Part shown: positions 1 to 5,029 of the stretch, piece by piece
Numbering within the stretch: the stretch's first letter is position 1
Layout of the letters: each line of letters opens with the position of its first letter
From: Cytophagaceae bacterium
GTDB lineage: Bacteria; Bacteroidota; Bacteroidia; Cytophagales; UBA9547
Assembly (NCBI GenBank): GCA_027488865.1
Contig: JAIYAU010000024.1
Span: 1 to 64,000, forward strand
Reading direction: 5' to 3'
Length of the DNA stretch: 64,000 nt
Translations under genes and position numbers: made by a program
Notes under the pieces: generated by a model
Seen by the model: the letters and a program-made list of their open reading frames with translations, nothing else
Database searches by the model: none
What the model was told of the DNA's origin: nothing

Positions 1-278
1 CCGACGTCCGTCGGTGCCTCAATTTCTTACCGATCAAAATGTATGTCTAGAACCGAAGGCAAGTTAGCATAATTTCTTGCTCTGCTGCATAACCAATCCT
101 CTGGTTTTGATACAAAACCCGAAACCACGGGGTTCATATGTATGTACTCTAGTTTTTCATAAAACACTTTATCGCTCCAAATACAAAATATTGGTTTTAC
201 CTCTTGATTCAAACAGCAGGCGGACGCCCTTTTATATAAATAAAGTAGCACCGACGGACGTCGGCGCTAGCAGGGGGG
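1..278 (-). mobile_element. RAYT-A element, copy 1 (transposase 3' fragment between inverted REP hairpins)
   Basis: The minus strand reads the last ~60 codons of a REP-associated tyrosine transposase (Y1_Tnp family): YIHMNPVVSGFVSKPEDW then SARNY-like CSRARNYANL, ending in a stop at 27. The hairpin CCGACGTCCGTCGG lies just after the stop, and its reverse complement closes the other end as GTAGCACCGACGGACGTCGG. GTAG before the hairpin is the tetranucleotide typical of REP sequences. No N-terminal HUH part is present, so the copy cannot encode an active enzyme. It is open only in this copy; copies 2 and 3 carry stops. The left edge is cut by the window start. Confidence 0.85.
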
Positions 279-303
279 CTTGATGTCGTGTTACGAGGAC
301 TGT

Positions 304-468
304 TCAATAAATTGTGCAAACTGGTTGTTGGGTACGGAAGTAAACTTCCGCTTTTTGTTGGTAGTCTTCAGCGCTGTTAACAAAGTGGCGGTTGTCTACA
401 CGCGCCACAATAGGGCTTTTGATCCAATCCTTCATCTGCTCAATTATGTCGTATTGTTGGTAATTCAT
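304..468 (-). CDS. Small hypothetical protein (54 aa)
   Basis: This ORF is too short for the supplied track. It starts at an ATG (466-468) 8 bp after the stop of the 477-1121 gene and reads MNYQQYDIIEQMKDW, ending at a TGA at 304-306. The tight spacing suggests co-transcription with the upstream gene. The palindrome of repeat family C lies inside it and is read as AEVYFRTQ, so the protein's tail may be made of repeat sequence or the gene may be a truncated remnant. I do not recognise a family. Confidence 0.4.
   Translation of the reverse strand: MNYQQYDIIEQMKDWIKSPIVARVDNRHFVNSAEDYQQKAEVYFRTQQPVCTIY
330..351. repeat. Repeat family C, partial copy (palindrome)
   Basis: The sequence GGTACGGAAGTAAACTTCCG matches the right half of the repeats at 2370 and 2571. 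CGGAAGT-ACTTCCG is a near-perfect palindrome. It sits inside the small ORF 304-468. Confidence 0.7.
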
Positions 469-476
469 AATTCGAA

Positions 477-1121
477 TTATAACTTTTCAACAATATTATA
501 ATTAAGCTTTTCGAACCGAAAACCTGAAAAATCTTTGACCATTTCATAAAACTTACAATTTACACAAAGACCTATTTCCTTGTAAAAGCTTATTGATCCT
601 GTAACAATTTTAGATATGCAATCACTAGGTAATGTTCTAAACGCTATCTCGTTGCATTCAAGGTAGTCAAACATTTCATTTTGAGATTCGTCATTAAATA
701 AACCATTACTAGTTAATTGGCATTTATTAACAAAATCCAAATAATCAACAACTTCTATTTTTTTTGAGCTGCCCAAATAACCACGTAAAAAGTAAGTACT
801 ATTCTCAAAATCTATAATATCATCAAGCCCATCTATAAATTTGACTGAATAATAAGGTTCTTTACTTTGCTTCCCCCTAAAAACTACATTTCTTATTTTA
901 ACATTGGAAGGGAATAATAAATTTATTGTCTTAAATACTCTTTGGCTAATAACTAACTCTTTTTCTTGATATATATTATCTATGTTCAACAAATCGGTAA
1001 ACCTACCCTTTGAAAACATTTCCACATGTATATTATCCTCTTCCTCGTCTTCGAAACAAAATCCCTGTGGATATTCACCAATTTCGTTTCCTAATGAACC
1101 CATTAATACAAAAAATTCCAT
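477..1121 (-). CDS. Hypothetical protein, immunity-like (214 aa)
   Basis: A clean 214-codon minus-strand ORF starting MEFFVLMGSLGNEIGEY, rich in acidic and aromatic residues, without signal peptide or membrane segment, so probably cytoplasmic. The segment LLFPSNVKIRNVVFRG and a C-terminal part with several cysteines (CVNCKFYEM) are the only notable features. Size, composition, very low GC and position among other small orphan genes and repeats resemble immunity proteins of polymorphic toxin systems, loosely the Imm11/DUF1629-like group, but no diagnostic motif confirms this. The small gene 304-468 follows 8 bp downstream. Function unknown. Confidence 0.7.
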   Translation of the reverse strand: MEFFVLMGSLGNEIGEYPQGFCFEDEEEDNIHVEMFSKGRFTDLLNIDNIYQEKELVISQRVFKTINLLFPSNVKIRNVVFRGKQSKEPYYSVKFIDGLDDIIDFENSTYFLRGYLGSSKKIEVVDYLDFVNKCQLTSNGLFNDESQNEMFDYLECNEIAFRTLPSDCISKIVTGSISFYKEIGLCVNCKFYEMVKDFSGFRFEKLNYNIVEKL

Positions 1122-1218
1122 TTTATCAACATTAATTATATTTATAGACTATCATGGCACAACCTCATCCAATGTTTTCGCTCCCCCCTATCATAGCAAT
1201 GACTGTAGAGTCTACTTC

Positions 1219-1500
1219 TGGCGCCGACGTCCGTCGGTGCCTCAATTTCTTACCGATCAAAATGTATGTCTAGAACCGAAGGCAAGTTGGCATAATTCCT
1301 TACACTACTATATAACCAATCCTCTGGTTTTGATACAAAACCCGAAACCACGGGGTTCATATGTATGTACTCTAGTTTTTCATAAAACACTTTATCGCTC
1401 CAAATACAAAATATTGGTTTTACATCTTAAATCAAACAGCAGGCGGACGCCCTTTTATATAATAAAGTAGCACCGACGGACGTCGGCGATAGCAGGGGGG
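1219..1500 (-). mobile_element. RAYT-A element, copy 2
   Basis: Nearly the same sequence as copy 1 over its whole length, bounded by GCGCCGACGTCCGTCGG on the left and CACCGACGGACGTCGG followed by AGCAGG on the right. In the transposase reading frame CTGTTTGATTTAAG introduces a stop where copy 1 reads LNQE, so this copy is non-coding. It lies between the genes 477-1121 and 1521-2039 and accounts for most of the gap there. The 20-mer TAGCAATGACTGTAGAGTCT just left of it recurs at about 2143, beside the RAYT-B remnant. Confidence 0.9.
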
Positions 1501-1520
1501 AAGGGGTAAAACCCCAAATA

Positions 1521-2039
1521 TTATTTACTATACGGTTTTTGTTCCAACAATTGAAACATTTTTTTGTATTCAAAAACAAATTCATCCAATCTATACTCTT
1601 TATACTCGTTGCTTTCTGATACATTGTTAATTAAGGGTTCAATGATTTCTAATAATACATGATTGATGACCCTTAAAGATATATTTCGATTGATAACTTT
1701 CAATTCACAGTATAACAAGTTCCTTATTCTAAATAAATACAAGTGAACACCTCCAATTTCTTTTAGATCTTTATATCTACTTTCAGTTTCATTATAAAAA
1801 AACAAAATCAGTTCAGCTATCTTTATAACTGTTTCCTCATACTCTATTACTTTATTTGATTTTAAAGAATGTACTTTATAAGATTCAAGTCTTGATCTAC
1901 TTTTACTAACTTTTTCATTGTCACTTAATTTATCCCATATTTCCCTTGAATATAATGCCTCCAATACTCCCCTTTCGGGGAACAAATCAAGATCATAAGA
2001 GTAAAAATTGTCGAGGATGTTTTTTATATCAATGTTCAT
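1521..2039 (-). CDS. Hypothetical protein (172 aa)
   Basis: A 172-codon minus-strand ORF starting at an ATG (2037-2039), MNIDIKNILDNFYSYDLDLF. It is predicted soluble and mostly helical, with a central helix-rich stretch (IKIAELILFFYNETESRYKDL). No signal peptide, no membrane segment and no recognised motif. Very AT-rich like its neighbours and bordered by RAYT-A copy 2 downstream and the RAYT-B/REP cluster upstream. Placement suggests an orphan immunity or other accessory protein, but this is inferred only from context. Confidence 0.65.
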   Translation of the reverse strand: MNIDIKNILDNFYSYDLDLFPERGVLEALYSREIWDKLSDNEKVSKSRSRLESYKVHSLKSNKVIEYEETVIKIAELILFFYNETESRYKDLKEIGGVHLYLFRIRNLLYCELKVINRNISLRVINHVLLEIIEPLINNVSESNEYKEYRLDEFVFEYKKMFQLLEQKPYSK

Positions 2040-2109
2040 AGTTCTTTTATTCTAAATATTCATAAATAGGAGGTGTGTAATCTACTTGGGAAACTTCAGC
2101 AACCCCCCT

Positions 2110-2140
2110 ATCCGTAGACTTCCGAAGGGTGTCTACGGAT
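2110..2140. repeat. REP-like hairpin B, copy 1
   Basis: ATCCGTAGAC-loop-GTCTACGGAT forms a 10-bp perfect stem around TTCCGAAGGGT. It lies just beyond the 3' end of the RAYT-B transposase remnant, the usual position of a REP relative to its transposase gene. Confidence 0.8.
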
Positions 2141-2181
2141 TATAGCAATGACTGTAGAGTCTCCGACTCGGATTCCTGCCT

Positions 2182-2316
2182 TTACGCGTGCATTAGCTTC
2201 AGTAGCCCCTTGCCATCGCAAAAGTAATCAATGGCACTGGAATAAACATACTCACGTGGCACACAGAACACTTTCAGCCAAATCTCTCGCCAATATGGGT
2301 CAAAAAGCCAAATGCG
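2182..2316 (-). pseudogene. RAYT-B: 3' remnant of a second REP-associated transposase
   Basis: The minus strand reads 44 codons before a TAA at 2182: RIWLFDPYWREIW, then a segment ending PREYVYSSAIDYFCDGKGLL. The P-E-x-YVYSSAxDY-x(5)-GLL pattern is the C-terminal signature of Bacteroidota REP-associated Y1 transposases and differs clearly from RAYT-A. A stop (TGA) lies directly upstream in frame and no N-terminal half exists, so this is a remnant. It is framed by two direct copies of hairpin B, a layout parallel to that of RAYT-A. Confidence 0.7.
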
Positions 2317-2322
2317 TCAACA

Positions 2323-2363
2323 CCCCTATCCGTAGACTTCCGAAGGGTGTCTACGGATAGGGG
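2323..2363. repeat. REP-like hairpin B, copy 2
   Basis: CCCCTATCCGTAGAC and GTCTACGGATAGGGG form a perfect 15-bp stem with an 11-nt loop. Same orientation as copy 1 by loop sequence. Confidence 0.85.
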
Positions 2364-2369
2364 GGGAAA

Positions 2370-2436
2370 CGGTATTGGACTGCAACTTTCGGAACTAAGT
2401 TCCTATTACGTTTTGGGTACGGAAGTAAACTTCCGC
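2370..2436. repeat. Repeat family C, copy 1 (~67 bp, two palindromes)
   Basis: Starts CGGTATTGGACTGCAACTTT, contains the palindrome GGAACTAAGTTCC and then CGGAAGTAAACTTCCG. Matches 2571-2638 throughout, with small differences. It stands in the gap 2040-2670, which otherwise holds only hairpins B, RAYT-B and short inverted repeats such as TCCTTGAGCCAAGGA near 2510. Confidence 0.85.
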
Positions 2437-2570
2437 ACCAGAGGTGTAATTATTCGAAATATAATAGATAAACAAAACTGTTCAAAAACAAAATGCCACT
2501 GCGCGTGTGTTCCTTGAGCCAAGGAGGCCCACTTAATGTGGCATATTTAAAAAAATTATACCAGTGGATA

Positions 2571-2638
2571 CGGTATTGGACTGCAACTTTCGGAACAAAG
2601 TTCCTAATACATTTTATGACACGGAAGTATACTTCCGC
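2571..2638. repeat. Repeat family C, copy 2
   Basis: Starts CGGTATTGGACTGCAACTTT, contains GGAACAAAGTTCC and CGGAAGTATACTTCCG. The second palindrome is changed symmetrically about its centre relative to copy 1 and stays a palindrome. Confidence 0.85.
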
Positions 2639-2670
2639 GCTATCAGGCAGCGGTCAAAGATACCATGGGG

Positions 2671-3045
2671 TCACAAACCAACTGGAATAGATAGTACACC
2701 TTTATCAAAATCTAGAACAAATCCTTCCAAATTGTATTTAATTGCTTTACACAAAGCTGAAAGCATAACATATAGTGCAATAACATTTCTAGTATCGACA
2801 TCAAATGCTCCAAACCTATGTATAACAATTTTAGCACCACAACGAGGATATTTTTTATTCAAAATAGGCACAAAACAATCAAGAGAAAACTTAATAACAT
2901 TCAAATAATCGTTAATAATATCATCCTTACTCTCAAACTGAATACTAGTATCATCCATTAAAATATCGACTTGCAATGCCACCCTACAATACAATGTAGT
3001 ATTTAGTACAATTCCTTTATATTGAAATTCAACTATTTCATTCAT
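2671..3045 (-). CDS. Hypothetical protein (124 aa)
   Basis: A 124-codon minus-strand ORF starting at an ATG at 3045 (MNEIVEFQYKGIVLNTTLYC). Alternating hydrophobic pattern and the stretch IVIHRFGAFDVDTRN followed by a helix (LYVMLSALCKAIKYN) suggest a small alpha/beta cytoplasmic protein. No family recognised. It lies between repeat C copy 2 and RAYT-A copy 3, in the same accessory block of AT-rich orphan genes. Confidence 0.6.
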   Translation of the reverse strand: MNEIVEFQYKGIVLNTTLYCRVALQVDILMDDTSIQFESKDDIINDYLNVIKFSLDCFVPILNKKYPRCGAKIVIHRFGAFDVDTRNVIALYVMLSALCKAIKYNLEGFVLDFDKGVLSIPVGL

Positions 3046-3091
3046 AATTTATCTTTTAATTTTTCTAAAACTTCTTTTGTGATGTCTTTAT

Positions 3092-3377
3092 CCTGCTGCT
3101 GGCGCCGACGTCCGTCGGTGCCTCAATTTCTTACCGATCAAAATGTATGTCTAGAACCGAAGGCAAGTTAGCATAATTTCTTGCACTGTTGCATAACCAA
3201 TCCTCTGGTTTTGATACAAAACCCGAAACCACGGGGTTCATATGTGTGTACTCTAGTTTTTCATAAAACACTTTATCGCTCCAAATACAAAATATTGGTT
3301 TTATATCTTAATTCAAACAGCAGGCGGACGCCCTTTGATATAATAAAGTAGCACCGACGGACGTCGGCGCTAGCAGG
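3092..3377 (-). mobile_element. RAYT-A element, copy 3 (most complete ends)
   Basis: Both ends are visible: CCTGCTGCTGGCGCCGACG at left and GACGTCGGCGCTAGCAGG at right form terminal inverted repeats of about 27 bp, each with an internal hairpin. The transposase frame has a stop (TTGAATTAAGAT) at the site where copy 2 also has one. The right end touches hairpin element copy A. Confidence 0.9.
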
Positions 3378-3378
3378 G

Positions 3379-3513
3379 CCTTAATACATTTGGAATATTT
3401 GCTCATTATGCGGATTTTTGTTAAGGAAAGGGGAAGTTGCTGGTGACGCCCCGCTAAAAGCAATAAGACTTCAGAATAACTTGTGGGGCTAAACACCAGC
3501 AACGGCTGAAAAG
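3379..3513. repeat. Covarying hairpin element, copy A
   Basis: An element of ~135 bp. Outer arms GTTGCTGGTG (3436-3445) and CACCAGCAAC (3494-3503) are perfectly complementary, and inner arms GCCCC/GGGGC extend the stem. Copies B (4325) and C (41460) share the full layout. Function unknown; could be a structured RNA, a recombination site or a non-autonomous element. Confidence 0.8.
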
Positions 3514-3542
3514 TAGCACCGACGGACGTCGGCGCTAGCAGG
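3512..3542. repeat. Solo RAYT-A right end (REP)
   Basis: GTAGCACCGACGGACGTCGG followed by CGCTAGCAGG is the exact right end of the RAYT-A element without the transposase fragment. It abuts the 3' edge of hairpin element copy A. Confidence 0.9.
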
Positions 3543-3596
3543 TTGATTTTTTTTACCAAGATAAAATTTAATAAAAGGCTGATTCAAACAATAAAT

Positions 3597-4304
3597 ATGA
3601 GCTACGGAATAACTGTTCACCTTACATCAATTGATGATATTAAATCTATTTGGGGATCTAAGATTACTCTTTCAAAACGAGATTCGGGCATCCAAATGAA
3701 AATAAAGTTAGGTTTTAGTTTCTTAGCACGACAAAGTGCTACCGACTGTTTGAAGAGATTTAATAAAGAGATGAAAAAGGAGCATGGATATCTTGATTTT
3801 AGATCCCATGTTGCAATGCAAGATTTATTTAATGGAGATATATCTTATTCTAAAACACCTTGGATTTACTCTTATCTTTTAGAAGCTATTGCTATTGAAC
3901 TATCAATAAATTATAATGGAATAGTTAAGAACGATTTTAAACAGAAATTTCGAGAAAAGTATTCTTCAGAGCATAGATTGTTGGAAAAATATTATGAAGA
4001 ACATATTGAGTATGTATATTCAAGAACATTTATAAAGAACACTTATCAATATAAGACGTTACCTAATTCGGAATGGTACCCTTGTTCTTTATCAATAATC
4101 AACTATTTACCGTATTTGTTACCTATGCCAATTCCTGAAGCTGATGATTTTCCTTATGTATCCTCCATTTATAATAAAGATTTGGATGAAGTTTTTAATA
4201 AAATTGATTTCACAGGATTCTCTATTGAGGCAAAAGCTCAAATGGAAACATGGTTTAATCTAGCTAAAAAGGAGGTCCGAGATTTAATATTGTTTATTTA
4301 CTAA
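3597..4304 (+). CDS. Hypothetical protein, possibly DUF7691-like (235 aa)
   Basis: The track extends to a TTG at 3543, but the ATG at 3597 (MSYGITVHLTSIDDIKSIWG) is the better start because the upstream 18 codons overlap the REP-flanking sequence. The opening MSYGI-hydrophobic-D resembles a small family of uncharacterised proteins (DUF7691) seen near secretion-toxin loci; this match is from memory and weak. The rest is soluble and charged, with a proline-rich LPYLLPMPIPEADDFPYVSS segment. Only plus-strand gene in this block; hairpin elements A and B lie before and after it. Function unknown. Confidence 0.65.
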   Translation: MSYGITVHLTSIDDIKSIWGSKITLSKRDSGIQMKIKLGFSFLARQSATDCLKRFNKEMKKEHGYLDFRSHVAMQDLFNGDISYSKTPWIYSYLLEAIAIELSINYNGIVKNDFKQKFREKYSSEHRLLEKYYEEHIEYVYSRTFIKNTYQYKTLPNSEWYPCSLSIINYLPYLLPMPIPEADDFPYVSSIYNKDLDEVFNKIDFTGFSIEAKAQMETWFNLAKKEVRDLILFIY

Positions 4305-4324
4305 AATTCACACCGTTTGTAACA

Positions 4325-4460
4325 GGCCTTGATACATTTGTAATGTCGGGTCATTTTGCAGATTTTTGTTGAAGAAAGGGGAAGTTGCTGGTGACGCCCT
4401 GCTAAAAGCAATAATACTTCAGAATAACCTGTGGGGCTAAACACTAGCAACGGCAGAAAA
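4325..4460. repeat. Covarying hairpin element, copy B
   Basis: Same layout as copy A: arm GTTGCTGGTG pairs with CACTAGCAAC through one G-U, and GCCCT pairs with GGGGC through one G-U. It follows the 3597-4304 gene. Between it and 4575 lies another short GC-rich inverted repeat (TGCCGGAAGGCGG with TATGCCGTC). Confidence 0.8.
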
Positions 4461-4575
4461 AACCAATACGCACTCTCTGCCGGAAGGCGGTCTATGCCGT
4501 CTTTCGCTTTGAGATGATTAGTTTTAATTCTTGGTTTTGTTATACAATGCTAAAGGCCAAAGTGAGGCATAAAAG

Positions 4576-4908
4576 CTATTGTGGGGGATTACTCACTTCC
4601 AATCTTTTTTCCACTATCAAGTTTAGTAAATCTGCAATTTTTAAGTCTAAGTATTTTACTTTTGTCTCTTTCCCAAAAATTATTTTCAAAAGTTCCATCA
4701 AATTGGGAGACTCAGGTTTAAAGTAGTCATTAGGATTGTCTAGTTTAAAATCTACATTAAATTTTTTTTTGATAAATAAAACAATTTCTGTGTATTCCGA
4801 AATTGCCAAACCAATATCTTTATTGACCCTAGTTTCTAACGTTATTGACTTATTCGAATACTGGTTAAAATATTCAATTAAACCTTTTTCAATATCCTGC
4901 TTATTCAT
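4576..4908 (-). CDS. DUF1493-like (acyl-carrier-like fold) protein, 110 aa
   Basis: A 110-aa protein starting MNKQDIEKGLIEYFNQ. The pattern DIGLAISEYTEIVLFIKKKF-hydrophobic-x(10)-YFKPE, followed by a second helix pair, fits the DUF1493 family, whose members resemble acyl carrier proteins but lack the Ser-attachment DSL motif; here the position reads GLAISE. DUF1493-type genes are frequent as small accessory or immunity-like genes. A remnant reading frame lies directly upstream (4918-5010), possibly its former partner. Function unknown. Confidence 0.65.
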   Translation of the reverse strand: MNKQDIEKGLIEYFNQYSNKSITLETRVNKDIGLAISEYTEIVLFIKKKFNVDFKLDNPNDYFKPESPNLMELLKIIFGKETKVKYLDLKIADLLNLIVEKRLEVSNPPQ

Positions 4909-4917
4909 AAATATTAA

Positions 4918-5010
4918 TTATTTACTAAATGAATCATATACTCCCCAACCTCCAAGAATCATTCCACCAAACGCAGTGTTAGACTTATTATTAGTATCAG
5001 TGCTGCCATT
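4918..5010 (-). pseudogene. C-terminal remnant of a lost protein upstream of the DUF1493-like gene
   Basis: An open stretch of 30 codons without a start reads NGSTDTNNKSNTAFGG then MILGGWGVYDSFSK and a TAA, ending 9 bp before the ATG of the next gene. Codon pattern and position suggest the tail of a truncated gene co-directional with it. If the pair was toxin-immunity this would be the toxin tail, but that is speculation. Confidence 0.35.
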
Positions 5011-5029
5011 CTAACAAACCATTTACCCA

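Noticed and set aside
27-251. ORF 27-251 as a functional transposase
   Set aside because: It holds only the C-terminal end of a RAYT; the N-terminal codons come from REP-flanking sequence and other copies have stops.
982-1470. ORF 982-1470 as a gene
   Set aside because: It is a shadow of the 477-1121 gene joined to the opposite strand of RAYT-A copy 2.
1-3542. CRISPR array
   Set aside because: Repeats are few, long, irregularly spaced and palindromic, with genes between them; no spacer pattern and no cas gene.
3308-3559. ORF 3308-3559 as a gene
   Set aside because: Runs through RAYT-A copy 3, hairpin element A and the solo REP; the peptide is a translation of repeats (APTSVGAT twice).
3379-4460. 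Hairpin elements as integron attC sites bounding gene cassettes
   Set aside because: attC has RYYYAAC at the 5' and GTTRRRY at the 3' side. Here GTT is on the 5' arm and AAC on the 3' arm on either strand, flanking genes are in mixed orientation, and no integrase is present.
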